Shown: in pieces, positions 1 through 8,090 of the stretch
Position numbering within the stretch: the first letter of the stretch is position 1
Layout: the number at the start of each line of letters is the position of its first letter
Assembly (NCBI GenBank): GCA_964563885.1
Contig: CAZLYX010000023.1
Location: 1-29,928 of the forward strand
Direction of reading: 5' to 3'
DNA: 29,928 bases
Origin: CAZLYX01 sp964563885
GTDB taxonomy: Bacteria > Pseudomonadota > Gammaproteobacteria > Burkholderiales > Neisseriaceae
Position numbers and translations under genes: made by a program
Notes under the pieces: generated by a model
Database searches by the model: none
Seen by the model: the letters and a program-made list of their open reading frames with translations, nothing else
What the model was told of the DNA's origin: nothing

Positions 1-55
1 TCGCGAAGGTGGTCGTACTGTAGGCGCCGGCGTTGTGTCTAGCATAATCGCTTAA
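1..55 (+). CDS. tuf: Elongation factor Tu, 3' end (partial)
   Basis: The first in-frame codon starts at base 2. The last 17 codons read REGGRTVGAGVVSSIIA and stop at 53-55, which is the conserved C-terminus of EF-Tu (domain 3). EF-Tu is the cytoplasmic GTPase that delivers aminoacyl-tRNA to the ribosome. Only the tail is inside the window. The tRNA-Trp gene begins eight bases after the stop, as in the tufB-type operons that lead into secE-nusG. A second tuf on the same strand starts at 29875. The identification is secure despite the short length because the motif is highly conserved and the gene order fits. Confidence 0.93.
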   Translation, partial: REGGRTVGAGVVSSIIA

Positions 56-63
56 GTTTAAAT

Positions 64-139
64 AGGCCAGTAGCTCAATTGGTAGAGTATCGGTCTCCAA
101 AACCGAGGGTTGGGGGTTCGAGACCCTCCTGGCCTGCCA
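64..139 (+). tRNA. tRNA-Trp (anticodon CCA)
   Basis: This is a 76-base cloverleaf. The acceptor arms AGGCCAG (64-70) and CTGGCCT pair, followed by a discriminator G and an encoded CCA ending at 139. The anticodon stem TCGGT/ACCGA encloses loop CTCCAAA (95-101) with anticodon CCA at 97-99. The T arm contains the canonical GGTTCGAGACC. It is a close match to bacterial tRNA-Trp and sits in the expected place between tuf and secE. Confidence 0.97.
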
Positions 140-145
140 AAAACG

Positions 146-178
146 AAAAACTAACCGGTCTATGCCGGTTAGTTTTTT
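146..178 (+). terminator. Intrinsic terminator or attenuator between tRNA-Trp and secE
   Basis: CTAACCGG (151-158) pairs with CCGGTTAG (165-172) around a six-base loop. An A-run precedes the stem and TTTTTT follows it. It can end the tuf-tRNA transcript, with partial read-through into secE-nusG. No strong separate promoter is seen before secE. Confidence 0.8.
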
Positions 179-201
179 ATTTATTTAGTAATAGGTGCAA
201 A

Positions 202-666
202 ATGACAGAACAAACACCGCAGGCGAAAGATGGCGCCTTAAAATCAAAAGCCTTAATTAAGGTTGAGCGGGCAGAGGCGAAATTACATTCCGAGAGGCAA
301 ATAAAAAAAACCAAACAGAAAGATATGCTTAAATTAGCTGTGGCTATTCTTTTGGTTGTGGCAGGGGTTTGGGCATATTATAGCGTGCCCAATTTGCCAG
401 TTTTTGTAAGTGCGTTATTTCCAGTGGTTGCCGTTATTTTAGCCCTTCTTATTGTATTTTATTGGTGTGATTCCGGTCGTCGTTTAATTGCCTATGTTCG
501 GGACTCGGTCAGTGAGTTTAAGAAAGTAGTGTGGCCGGTACGAAATGATGCCATTCGACTAACTTTTTTTGTGGTGGTTTTTGTTGCCATTTTGGCATCA
601 TTTATTTACGGTGTGGACAGCTTGGTTTCATGGTTGTTCTTCGATCTTATTTTGAGAAGAGGATAA
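202..666 (+). CDS. secE: Preprotein translocase subunit SecE
   Basis: SecE is the essential small subunit of the inner-membrane SecYEG protein channel. The protein is 154 residues and starts at ATG 202, nine bases after an AGGTG-type ribosome site near 193. A longer frame opens at 79 but would run through the tRNA-Trp gene and was not used. The N-terminus is charged and helical. Three hydrophobic segments follow (about residues 45-62, 70-87 and 120-145), so this is the three-helix form typical of many proteobacteria. The conserved cytoplasmic SecE signature, with the SEFKKVVWP element, lies before the last helix. nusG starts one base after its stop, as in the classic secE-nusG operon. Confidence 0.96.
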   Translation: MTEQTPQAKDGALKSKALIKVERAEAKLHSERQIKKTKQKDMLKLAVAILLVVAGVWAYYSVPNLPVFVSALFPVVAVILALLIVFYWCDSGRRLIAYVRDSVSEFKKVVWPVRNDAIRLTFFVVVFVAILASFIYGVDSLVSWLFFDLILRRG

Positions 667-667
667 A

Positions 668-1201
668 ATGCCTAAAAAATGGTATGTAGTACAAGCTTAT
701 TCCGGCTATGAGAAGAGTGTTCAAAAAACCCTGATAGAGCGTATTGTTCGCGAAGAAATGGATGATTATTTCGGCCAGATTTTAGTGCCTGTAGAGGAAG
801 TAATTGATATTAAAAATGGTAAGAAAACCATTAGTGAGCGTAAGTTCTATCCAGGCTATGTATTGGTGGAAATGGAAATGAGTGATGAGTCGTGGCATTT
901 GGTGAAAAGTACGCCGCGTGTAACAGGCTTTATTGGTGGTAAGGCTAATCGTCCGTTACCGATTACGCAACGAGAAGTTGATGTAATGTTAAAGCAGGTA
1001 GAAACAGGTGCTGAAAAACCGAGACCTAAGGTTCAATTTGAGGTTGGACAACAGGTTCGTGTAAATGATGGCCCGTTCGCTGATTTTAATGGTGTAGTTG
1101 AGGAAGTTAATTATGAGCGCAACAAGCTTCGCGTGTCTGTACAAATCTTTGGTCGCGAAGCACCTGTTGAGTTGGAATTTGATCAGGTAGAAAGAAACTG
1201 A
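668..1201 (+). CDS. nusG: Transcription termination/antitermination factor NusG
   Basis: NusG binds the RNA polymerase clamp helices and links elongation to Rho termination and to ribosomes (through S10). The protein is 177 residues, the usual length. The N-terminal NGN domain begins KKWYVVQAYSGYE and carries the conserved FYPGYVLVEM and the TPRVTGFIGG element. The C-terminal KOW domain (about residues 120-177) contains GPFADFNGVV. It is one base downstream of secE with GAGG in the end of secE serving as ribosome site, so the two are co-translated. Full length, no defects seen. Confidence 0.98.
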   Translation: MPKKWYVVQAYSGYEKSVQKTLIERIVREEMDDYFGQILVPVEEVIDIKNGKKTISERKFYPGYVLVEMEMSDESWHLVKSTPRVTGFIGGKANRPLPITQREVDVMLKQVETGAEKPRPKVQFEVGQQVRVNDGPFADFNGVVEEVNYERNKLRVSVQIFGREAPVELEFDQVERN

Positions 1202-1232
1202 TTTAAATTTGGTAGGTAGCAAGAGGTTCAGA

Positions 1233-1261
1233 TTGATTTTTCTTGTAGTCAAGATTATAAT
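1233..1261 (+). promoter_or_regulatory. Candidate sigma-70 promoter for rplK-rplA
   Basis: TTGATT (1233-1238) and a perfect TATAAT (1256-1261) are separated by 17 bases in the 124-base gap between nusG and rplK. Predicted transcription would start near 1268 and leave a leader of about 58 bases before the GTG of rplK. Position matches the L11 promoter known in Escherichia coli. Sequence-based only. Confidence 0.75.
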
Positions 1262-1325
1262 ATTGGACTTGTGTTTTTTTGGGAAGCAGATATTCTGCGT
1301 TATACCCATATTCTAGGAGCTAATT

Positions 1326-1757
1326 GTGGCAAAGAAAATCATCGGTTATATTAAACTGCAAATTCCTGCAGGTAAGGCCAATCCATCTCCACCAGTAGGC
1401 CCTGCGCTGGGTCAACGTGGTTTGAATATTATGGAGTTTTGCAAGGCATTTAATGCGGCAACTCAAGGTATGGAACCAGGTTTGCCGACGCCGGTAGTTA
1501 TTACTGCATTTGCAGATAAGTCATTCACTTTTGTGATGAAAACCCCGCCTGCATCTATTCTGCTTAAAAAAGCAGCTGGTCTTCAAAAGGGTAGCTCTAA
1601 TCCGCTGACTGATAAAGTTGGTACGGTTACTCGTGACCAATTAGAAGAGATTGCTAAAACCAAGCAGCCTGATTTGACTGGTACTGACTTGGATGCGTGC
1701 GTGCGTATCATTGCTGGTTCTGCCCGTTCAATGGGCTTGAATGTGGAAGGTGTATAA
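1326..1757 (+). CDS. rplK: 50S ribosomal protein L11
   Basis: L11 forms the GTPase-associated centre stalk base with 23S rRNA and L10 and is needed for RelA activation. The protein is 143 residues, full length. It starts at GTG 1326 behind TAGGAGC. The N-terminal domain has the PPVGPALGQRGLNIMEFCKAFN signature and the C-terminal RNA-binding domain contains the KTPPAS and GSARSMGL elements. The stop TAA shares its last base with the start ATG of rplA (TAATG), giving translational coupling. Confidence 0.98.
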   Translation: MAKKIIGYIKLQIPAGKANPSPPVGPALGQRGLNIMEFCKAFNAATQGMEPGLPTPVVITAFADKSFTFVMKTPPASILLKKAAGLQKGSSNPLTDKVGTVTRDQLEEIAKTKQPDLTGTDLDACVRIIAGSARSMGLNVEGV

Positions 1758-2452
1758 TGGCTAAATTATCTAAACGCTTAAAAGCACTTCGTGCATCTGT
1801 AGAGGCGGACAAGCTGTATGCGATTGATGAAGCCATTGCATTGGTAAAAAGTTCTGCTACGGCTAAATTTAATGAATCTGTAGATGTGTCATTCAACTTA
1901 GGTGTTGATCCGCGTAAATCTGACCAAGTGATTCGTGGCGCTGTTGTATTGCCTAAAGGTACTGGTAAAGTAACTCGTGTTGCTGTATTTACTCAAGGTG
2001 CAAACGTAGAAGCTGCCAAAGAAGCTGGAGCTGATATCGTTGGTCTTGAAGATCTAGCAGCTGAAGTAAAAGCAGGTAATTTGAACTTTGACGTGGTTAT
2101 TGCTTCTCCAGATGCGATGCGTATCGTAGGTCAATTAGGTACTATTCTTGGTCCTCGTGGTTTGATGCCAAACCCGAAAGTGGGCACAGTAACCCCTAAT
2201 GTAGCTGAAGCTGTTAAAAATGCTAAAGCTGGTCAAATACAATATCGTACTGATAAAGCTGGTATCGTGCATGGTACGATTGGCCGTGCTTCTTTTGAAG
2301 AAGCAGCATTGCGTGAAAACTTTGATGCTTTATTGGATGCTATTGTTAAGGCAAAACCAGCTGCAGCTAAAGGTCAATACCTGAAAAAAGTTGCAGTATC
2401 CAGCACTATGGGTGTGGGTGTTCGTGTTGACACTACAAGTGTAAGTAATTAA
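1757..2452 (+). CDS. rplA: 50S ribosomal protein L1
   Basis: L1 binds 23S rRNA at the E-site stalk and, in enterobacteria, represses its own L11-L1 mRNA. The protein is 231 residues from ATG 1757 (family about 230-235). The frame is open further upstream inside rplK, but the TAATG overlap and the conserved MAKLSKR N-terminus fix the start. The conserved block GPRGLMPNPKVGTVT is present in the second domain. It is the second gene of the rplK-rplA pair. A dyad containing a DUS variant and a second small hairpin follow its stop. Confidence 0.98.
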   Translation: MAKLSKRLKALRASVEADKLYAIDEAIALVKSSATAKFNESVDVSFNLGVDPRKSDQVIRGAVVLPKGTGKVTRVAVFTQGANVEAAKEAGADIVGLEDLAAEVKAGNLNFDVVIASPDAMRIVGQLGTILGPRGLMPNPKVGTVTPNVAEAVKNAKAGQIQYRTDKAGIVHGTIGRASFEEAALRENFDALLDAIVKAKPAAAKGQYLKKVAVSSTMGVGVRVDTTSVSN

Positions 2453-2460
2453 TAAAATAT

Positions 2461-2515
2461 TTCAGGTGGCTTTGTTGAGGCTGCCTGAATTGGGCTACTT
2501 AAAAATATTAAGTAG
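2461..2515 (+). terminator. Two hairpins after rplA, first one a diverged DUS pair
   Basis: TTCAGGTGGC (2461-2470) pairs in RNA with GCTGCCTGAA (2480-2489) with two G-U pairs. The right arm is AGGCTGCCTGAA (2478-2489), one base off the common 12-mer of this window. A second hairpin, CTACTTAA (2495-2502) with TTAAGTAG (2508-2515), follows. Neither has a strong T-run, so it may act as an mRNA end or processing signal rather than a full terminator. Confidence 0.5.
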
Positions 2516-2516
2516 A

Positions 2517-2640
2517 TGTCCAAGACCGTAGGGATCGTAAGATTTAATTGGATAACACCCTACGCAGACGGTAGTCCTGAAAAACGATTTAAATGTCTTT
2601 TAGGTTGCCGCGCTGGCGGGATATTCTTTCCGAATATTCC
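2517..2640 (+). promoter_or_regulatory. L10-type ribosomal protein leader of rplJ-rplL
   Basis: The untranslated stretch before rplJ carries the pattern known for proteobacterial L10 leaders: GACCGTAGGG (2524-2533), then CCCTACG (2558-2564), then CAGACGGTAGTCCTGA (2565-2580). CGTAGGG pairs with CCCTACG to form the main stem. In this RNA family the L10-(L12)4 complex binds the kinked stem and represses translation of its own genes. The assignment is from sequence pattern and position. A covariance-model match would settle it. Confidence 0.75.
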
Positions 2641-2665
2641 TTTTTTAAACAGTGGGAGGTAGACC

Positions 2666-3163
2666 TTGAGTCTCAATGTTGAAACCAAGAAGGCAGTTGT
2701 AGAAGAGATTAGTGCAGCTATTGCTAATGCTCAGACTATGGTAATTGCCGAGTATCGCGGTGTCAGTGTTGCCAGCATGACTGAGCTTCGCGCTAATGCT
2801 CGTAAAGAAGGCGTGTATTTGCGCGTCCTGAAAAACACATTAGCACGTCGTGCAGTAGAAGGTACTTCATTCGCCGCATTGGCAGACCAGATGGTTGGTC
2901 CGCTTCTCTATGCTGCGTCTGAAGATCCAGTTGCTGCTGCAAAAGTACTGAATCAATTCGCAAAAAAAGATGCAAAAATTGCTCTGAAGGCGGGTTCTTA
3001 TAATGGTGATTTATTAGATTTAGCTCAAGTAACTGAGCTGGCATCTATTCCAAGCCAAGAAGAACTGTTGTCAAAACTGTTGGGCGTTATGCAAGCACCA
3101 GTATCCGGTTTTGTACGTGGGTTGGCAGCTTTGGCAGCGAAAAACACTTCAGAAACAGCTTAA
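2666..3163 (+). CDS. rplJ: 50S ribosomal protein L10
   Basis: L10 is the stalk protein whose C-terminal helix carries L7/L12 dimers. The protein is 165 residues, family length. The start is TTG at 2666, chosen because the conserved N-terminus SLNVETKKAVVEEI begins there and GGGAGGT (2654-2660) is well placed. No ATG lies nearby in frame before this homology. The region AEYRGVSVASMTELR and the KNTLARRA motif bind rRNA. The L7/L12-binding helix is near the C-terminus. The leader upstream probably mediates autoregulation. The weak TTG start would suit tight translational control. Confidence 0.97.
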   Translation: MSLNVETKKAVVEEISAAIANAQTMVIAEYRGVSVASMTELRANARKEGVYLRVLKNTLARRAVEGTSFAALADQMVGPLLYAASEDPVAAAKVLNQFAKKDAKIALKAGSYNGDLLDLAQVTELASIPSQEELLSKLLGVMQAPVSGFVRGLAALAAKNTSETA

Positions 3164-3223
3164 TATTCAGACATTTGTATTGATTTAATATATTCATATA
3201 TACCCAATTAGGAGTTTAATAGC

Positions 3224-3598
3224 ATGGCTATTACTAAAGAAGACATTTTAGAAGCAGTTGCAGGTTTAACCGTAATGGAATTGAATGACCTGGTAAAGGC
3301 ATTTGAAGAAAAATTTGGCGTTTCTGCTGCTGCTCTGGCAGTGGCTGGTGGTGGTGCTGGTGGTGGTGCCGCTGCTGCTGAAGCACAAACTGAGTTTGAT
3401 GTGGTTCTGCTTACTGCTGGTGCTGCCAAAGTTGGAGTGATTAAAGTAGTACGCGCAATTACTGGTTTAGGCTTAAAAGAAGCTAAAGATTTGGTTGATG
3501 GCGCACCTAAAGCGGTTAAAGAAGCTATTTCCCAAGCTGAAGCTGATGACATCAAGAAACAATTAGAAGAGGCCGGCGCCACAGTCGAAATCAAATAA
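3224..3598 (+). CDS. rplL: 50S ribosomal protein L7/L12
   Basis: L7/L12 is the multicopy stalk protein that recruits translational GTPases. The protein is 124 residues starting at ATG 3224 behind TAGGAG. The N-terminal dimer domain (1-32) is followed by an Ala/Gly-rich hinge (about 36-53) and the C-terminal factor-binding domain with the conserved KVGVIKVVRAITGLGLKEAK segment. It lies 60 bases after rplJ and is expected to be co-transcribed. A GC-rich hairpin follows before rpoB. Confidence 0.98.
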   Translation: MAITKEDILEAVAGLTVMELNDLVKAFEEKFGVSAAALAVAGGGAGGGAAAAEAQTEFDVVLLTAGAAKVGVIKVVRAITGLGLKEAKDLVDGAPKAVKEAISQAEADDIKKQLEEAGATVEIK

Positions 3599-3615
3599 TC
3601 TGATTCTAAAGCATC

Positions 3616-3643
3616 AAGGCTGGCGGTTTTTACCGCCGGCCTT
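3616..3643 (+). terminator. rplL-rpoB attenuator-like hairpin
   Basis: AAGGCTGGCGG (3616-3626) pairs with CCGCCGGCCTT (3633-3643), one G-T wobble, six-base loop. Only a broken T-run (ATTTCGCTTT) follows. This fits a partial terminator that lowers rpoBC relative to the ribosomal genes, as reported for E. coli at the same place. Confidence 0.7.
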
Positions 3644-3674
3644 ATTTCGCTTTAATGATTAATAAATCTGTTTT

Positions 3675-3713
3675 TTTACATATGTTTACTAATTAAAAAT
3701 AAATATATGTAAA
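3675..3713. repeat. AT-rich inverted repeat upstream of rpoB
   Basis: TTTACATAT (3675-3683) and ATATGTAAA (3705-3713) form a 9-bp inverted repeat with a 21-base spacer inside the AT-rich 180-base leader before rpoB. Function unknown. A TTGATA at 3743-3748 lies nearby but has no convincing partner -10 box, so I do not call a promoter. Confidence 0.4.
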
Positions 3714-3822
3714 TATTCATTTTTTATTCCATTTTCTTTCTTTTGATAAGTTGTTGTTTATACATCAATATTGTCTGAAAGTGTTTTCTAGACAAACCCA
3801 CTCAATTCCGGAGTTAGTCCAC

Positions 3823-6800
3823 ATGAATTATTCATTTACCGAGAAAAAACGGATCCGAAAAAGCTTTGCTAAACGCACCAATGTACTTGAGGTGCCTTAT
3901 TTGCTGGCAATGCAATTGGAATCGTATGCAAAGTTCTTACAGTTAGACAAGCCATATGATGGACGTAATGAGGATGGCCTTCAGGCAGCCTTTAATTCCA
4001 TTTTCCCAATTGTGAGTCATAACGGGTATGCCCGCTTAGAGTTTGTGCATTATGTATTAGGTGATCCACTATTTGATATTCAAGAGTGCCAATTGCGGGG
4101 TATTACTTACGCTGCGCCTTTGCGTGCTCGTATTCGATTGGTGATTTTGGATAAAGAGTCTTCAAAACCGACTATCAAAGAAGTGCGAGAAAATGAAGTC
4201 TATATGGGTGAAATACCATTAATGACCCCGAGCGGCTCGTTTGTTATTAACGGCACTGAGCGCGTAATTGTGTCTCAATTACACCGTTCTCCGGGCGTGT
4301 TCTTTGAGCATGATCGTGGCAAGACGCACTCTTCTGGTAAGTTGTTATTTTCTGCGCGCATCATTCCTTATCGTGGCTCTTGGCTTGATTTTGAATTTGA
4401 TCCTAAAGACTTACTGTATTTCCGTATTGACCGTCGCCGCAAAATGCCTGTAACTATTCTCCTGAAATCATTGGGTTACAACGACGAACAGATCCTTGAT
4501 ACGTTCTACGACAAAGAAAAGTTCTATTTGTCTAAAGATGGTGTTCAAACTGATTTAATAGTAGCTCGACTAAAAGGTGAAACGGCCAAGTTAGATATTG
4601 CAGATAAAGATGGAAATGTATTAGTTGCTGCTGGTAAACGCATCACCGTTAAAAATATTAAAGACATTGAAAAAGCCGGTATGACGCGTCTAGATGTTGA
4701 TCCGGATACTTTATTGGGCAAAGTATTTGCCGAAGATGTGATTGTGCCGGATACAGGCGAAGTTTTAGCCACTGCTAATGAAGAGCTTACTGAAGAATTG
4801 CTAGCCAAGCTGGATATTCATGGTGTCAAAGAAATTACGACTTTGTATATTAATGAATTGGATCAAGGCGGCTATATTTCTGCTACTTTACGCGCTGATG
4901 AAACTGCCGACCGCCAAGCTGCTCGCGTAGCGATTTATCGTATGATGCGTCCGGGTGAGCCACCTACTGAAGATGCTGTCGAATTGTTATTTAAGCGTTT
5001 ATTCTTCAGCGAAGACAGCTATGACTTGTCTCGTGTTGGTCGAATGAAGTTTAATACCCGAACTTATGAGCAAAAACTAACTGAAGCACAAACTCAGTCT
5101 TGGTATGGTCGTTTGGTGAATGAAACGTTCAAAGATGCTGGCAAAGAAGGTGTTTTTGTTCTAAGCGTGCCAGATATCGTTGTTTCTGTTGCTACATTAG
5201 TTGAGTTACGTAACGGTCATGGTGAAGTGGACGATATCGATCACTTGGGTAACCGTCGTGTTCGTTCGGTAGGTGAGCTGACTGAAAATCAATTCCGCAG
5301 TGGTTTGTCACGTGTTGAGCGTGCAGTGAAAGAACGACTGAATCAAGCTGATTCTGAAAATCTGATGCCAACTGATTTAATCAATGCTAAACCAGTGTCT
5401 GCTGCAATCAAAGAGTTTTTTGGTTCGAGCCAACTTAGTCAGTTTATGGATCAAACCAATCCACTTTCTGAAATTACCCATAAACGTCGTGTATCTGCGT
5501 TAGGCCCAGGCGGTTTAACGCGTGAACGTGCTGGCTTTGAAGTCCGCGATGTGCACCCGACTCATTATGGTCGCGTATGTCCGATTGAAACACCTGAGGG
5601 TCCGAATATCGGCCTGATCAACTCATTGTCTGTTTTTGCTCGCACCAACGACTATGGCTTCTTGGAGACACCGTATCGTCGTGTTGCAGATAACAAGGTA
5701 ACCAATGAAATCGATTATCTGTCTGCTATTGAAGAAGGTCGTTATGTAATTGCGCAAGCCAATGCTGATTTGGATGAAAACGGTGTACTGATTGGTGATT
5801 TGATTACTTGTCGTGAAAAAGGCGAAACCATCATGACCACGGCAGATCGCGTTCAATATATGGATGTGGCTACTGGTCAAGTGGTGTCTGTGGCAGCTTC
5901 ACTGATTCCATTCTTGGAACATGATGATGCCAACCGTGCTTTGATGGGCGCCAACATGCAACGTCAAGCTGTGCCGTGTTTACGTCCTGAAAAACCAATG
6001 GTAGGTACTGGCATCGAACGTTCTGTAGCGGTTGACTCTGCTACAGCGATTGTGGCCTTGCGCGGCGGTGTGGTTGAGTATGTTGATGCCAACCGTATTG
6101 TTGTTCGCGTGCATGATGATGAGGCAACTGCTGGTGAAGTTGGTGTGGATATTTACAATTTAGTTAAATTTACTCGTTCTAACCAAAGCACCAACATCAA
6201 TCAACGTCCACTTGTTACAGCAGGAGATATTTTGCAACGCGGTGACGTGATAGCCGATGGTGCATCAACTGACTTAGGTGAATTAGCTTTAGGTCAGAAT
6301 ATGACTATCGCGTTTATGCCTTGGAATGGTTACAACTACGAAGACTCGATTCTATTATCAGAAAAAGTGGCTTCAGATGATCGCTATACTTCAATTCACA
6401 TTGAAGAATTGAATGCGGTGGCGCGTGATACTAAATTGGGTGCAGAAGAGATTACCCGTGATATTCCAAACTTATCTGAGCGCATGCAAAACCGTTTGGA
6501 TGAAGCAGGCATTGTTTATATTGGTGCTGAAGTGGAAGCAGGCGACGTGTTGGTGGGTAAAGTGACACCTAAAGGCGAAACTCAGCTGACACCAGAAGAA
6601 AAATTACTGCGTGCTATTTTTGGTGAAAAAGCCTCAGATGTAAAAGACACTTCTTTGCGTATGCCAACTGGCATGAGCGGTACTGTTATCGATGTGCAAA
6701 TCTTTACTCGTGAGGGACTTACGCGCGATAACCGCGCCCAAGCCATTATTGATTCTGAGTTGAAACGCTACCGCAAAGACTTGGGCGATCAATTGCGTAT

Positions 6801-8001
6801 TTTTGATAATGATGCGTTTAGCCGTATCGAGCGCATGATTGTGGGTCAAAAAGTAAACGGTGGCCCATTGAAGCTGGCTAAAGGTTCAGAAGTGACTGCT
6901 GATTATCTGGCTAGTCTGCCAACCAAGCACGATTGGTTTGATATTCGGATGGCAACTGAAGGTTTGGCCAAGCAGCTAGAATTGATTAAAGTCAGCCTAC
7001 AGCAGAAGCGCGATGAAGCTGATCAAATGTATGAAGTGAAGAAGAAAAAGCTCACTCAGGGTGATGAATTGCAGCCAGGCGTACAAAAAATGGTGAAAGT
7101 ATTTATTGCCATTAAGCGTCGCTTACAAGCTGGGGATAAAATGGCGGGTCGTCACGGTAATAAGGGTGTGGTGTCACGCATTCTACCGGTAGAGGATATG
7201 CCTTACATGGCTGATGGCCGTCCAGTAGATATTGTATTAAACCCATTGGGTGTGCCTTCGCGTATGAACATTGGTCAGATTTTGGAAGTGCATTTAGGTT
7301 GGGCGGCAAAAGGTATTGGCCAACGAATTGAGCGCATGTTGGCGGAACAACGCAAGGTACAGGATATCCGAGAATTCTTGGACAAACTGTATAACGACAG
7401 TGGTAAGCAAGAAAACCTTGAAGATTTGACTGATGACGAAATCCTAGAATTAGCGGCCAATCTGAAGCGTGGTGCTACTTTTGCCTCACCAGTATTCGAC
7501 GGAGCACACGAGAGTGAAATTAAAGCCATGTTAGAGCTGGCTTATCCTGACGATGATCCAGAAGTGCAAAAACTAGGCTTTAACCCAACCAAAACACAGG
7601 TTACTTTGTACGATGGTCGTTCTGGTGAAGCATTTGATCGCCGTGTAACCGTTGGCGTAATGCATTACCTCAAACTACATCACTTAGTAGATGAGAAAAT
7701 GCATGCTCGATCAACTGGTCCGTACAGCTTGGTAACGCAGCAACCGTTGGGTGGTAAAGCCCAATTCGGTGGTCAGCGTTTTGGTGAGATGGAAGTTTGG
7801 GCACTTGAAGCTTATGGCGCTGCTTACACACTGCAAGAAATGTTGACTGTGAAATCTGATGACGTGACTGGCCGTACCAAAATGTACGAAAACATTGTTA
7901 AAGGTGAACACAAAATCGATGCAGGCATGCCTGAGTCGTTCAACGTATTGGTTAAAGAAATTCGTTCGTTGGGATTGGATATCGATCTGGAATGTTACTA
8001 A
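3823..8001 (+). CDS. rpoB: DNA-directed RNA polymerase subunit beta
   Basis: This is the beta subunit of core RNA polymerase, 1392 residues, the length known in Neisseria. The frame is open from 3751, but the conserved N-terminus MNYSFTEKKRIRKSF starts at ATG 3823 with CCGGAG upstream. The rifampicin-binding cluster spans about residues 534-561 (GSSQLSQFMDQTNPLSEITH, then KRRVSALGPGG). Asp543, His553 and Ser558, equivalent to E. coli 516, 526 and 531, are the wild-type residues. The C-terminal GEMEVWALEAYGAAYTLQE block is intact. No internal stop or frameshift. It is separated from rpoC by 521 bases that include a DUS hairpin and a small gene, instead of the short gap usual in many bacteria. 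Confidence 0.99.
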   Translation: MNYSFTEKKRIRKSFAKRTNVLEVPYLLAMQLESYAKFLQLDKPYDGRNEDGLQAAFNSIFPIVSHNGYARLEFVHYVLGDPLFDIQECQLRGITYAAPLRARIRLVILDKESSKPTIKEVRENEVYMGEIPLMTPSGSFVINGTERVIVSQLHRSPGVFFEHDRGKTHSSGKLLFSARIIPYRGSWLDFEFDPKDLLYFRIDRRRKMPVTILLKSLGYNDEQILDTFYDKEKFYLSKDGVQTDLIVARLKGETAKLDIADKDGNVLVAAGKRITVKNIKDIEKAGMTRLDVDPDTLLGKVFAEDVIVPDTGEVLATANEELTEELLAKLDIHGVKEITTLYINELDQGGYISATLRADETADRQAARVAIYRMMRPGEPPTEDAVELLFKRLFFSEDSYDLSRVGRMKFNTRTYEQKLTEAQTQSWYGRLVNETFKDAGKEGVFVLSVPDIVVSVATLVELRNGHGEVDDIDHLGNRRVRSVGELTENQFRSGLSRVERAVKERLNQADSENLMPTDLINAKPVSAAIKEFFGSSQLSQFMDQTNPLSEITHKRRVSALGPGGLTRERAGFEVRDVHPTHYGRVCPIETPEGPNIGLINSLSVFARTNDYGFLETPYRRVADNKVTNEIDYLSAIEEGRYVIAQANADLDENGVLIGDLITCREKGETIMTTADRVQYMDVATGQVVSVAASLIPFLEHDDANRALMGANMQRQAVPCLRPEKPMVGTGIERSVAVDSATAIVALRGGVVEYVDANRIVVRVHDDEATAGEVGVDIYNLVKFTRSNQSTNINQRPLVTAGDILQRGDVIADGASTDLGELALGQNMTIAFMPWNGYNYEDSILLSEKVASDDRYTSIHIEELNAVARDTKLGAEEITRDIPNLSERMQNRLDEAGIVYIGAEVEAGDVLVGKVTPKGETQLTPEEKLLRAIFGEKASDVKDTSLRMPTGMSGTVIDVQIFTREGLTRDNRAQAIIDSELKRYRKDLGDQLRIFDNDAFSRIERMIVGQKVNGGPLKLAKGSEVTADYLASLPTKHDWFDIRMATEGLAKQLELIKVSLQQKRDEADQMYEVKKKKLTQGDELQPGVQKMVKVFIAIKRRLQAGDKMAGRHGNKGVVSRILPVEDMPYMADGRPVDIVLNPLGVPSRMNIGQILEVHLGWAAKGIGQRIERMLAEQRKVQDIREFLDKLYNDSGKQENLEDLTDDEILELAANLKRGATFASPVFDGAHESEIKAMLELAYPDDDPEVQKLGFNPTKTQVTLYDGRSGEAFDRRVTVGVMHYLKLHHLVDEKMHARSTGPYSLVTQQPLGGKAQFGGQRFGEMEVWALEAYGAAYTLQEMLTVKSDDVTGRTKMYENIVKGEHKIDAGMPESFNVLVKEIRSLGLDIDLECY

Positions 8002-8010
8002 ATCCAATAT

Positions 8011-8051
8011 AAGCTTTCAGGTAGCTTGTAAAAAAGGCTACCTGAAAGCTT
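8011..8051. terminator. DUS inverted repeat after rpoB
   Basis: AAGCTTTCAGGTAGC (8011-8025) and GCTACCTGAAAGCTT (8037-8051) are perfect 15-bp arms with an 11-base loop. The right arm holds a perfect AGGCTACCTGAA (8035-8046) and the left a one-mismatch inverse copy (8016-8027). DUS pairs of this kind often double as terminators in Neisseriaceae. There is no T-run on the + side, so read-through into the next gene and rpoC is likely. Confidence 0.7.
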
Positions 8052-8090
8052 GATTGGGTAATAACAAGCCAAGTATGCAGGAGGTGAAAC

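Noticed and set aside
79..201. Upstream extension of the secE frame
   Set aside because: It would translate through the tRNA-Trp gene and the terminator. The conserved SecE start and the ribosome site place the start at 202.
3208..3594. Leftward frame of 128 codons opposite rplL
   Set aside because: Antisense to a ribosomal gene; its Ala/Pro/Ser-rich product mirrors the Ala/Gly hinge. No ribosome site.
3751..3822. Upstream extension of the rpoB frame
   Set aside because: No ribosome site and no resemblance to beta-subunit N-termini; MNYSFTEKKR at 3823 is the conserved start with CCGGAG upstream.
3823..8001. Rifampicin-resistance change in rpoB
   Set aside because: The residues equivalent to E. 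coli 513, 516, 526, 529 and 531 are all wild type.
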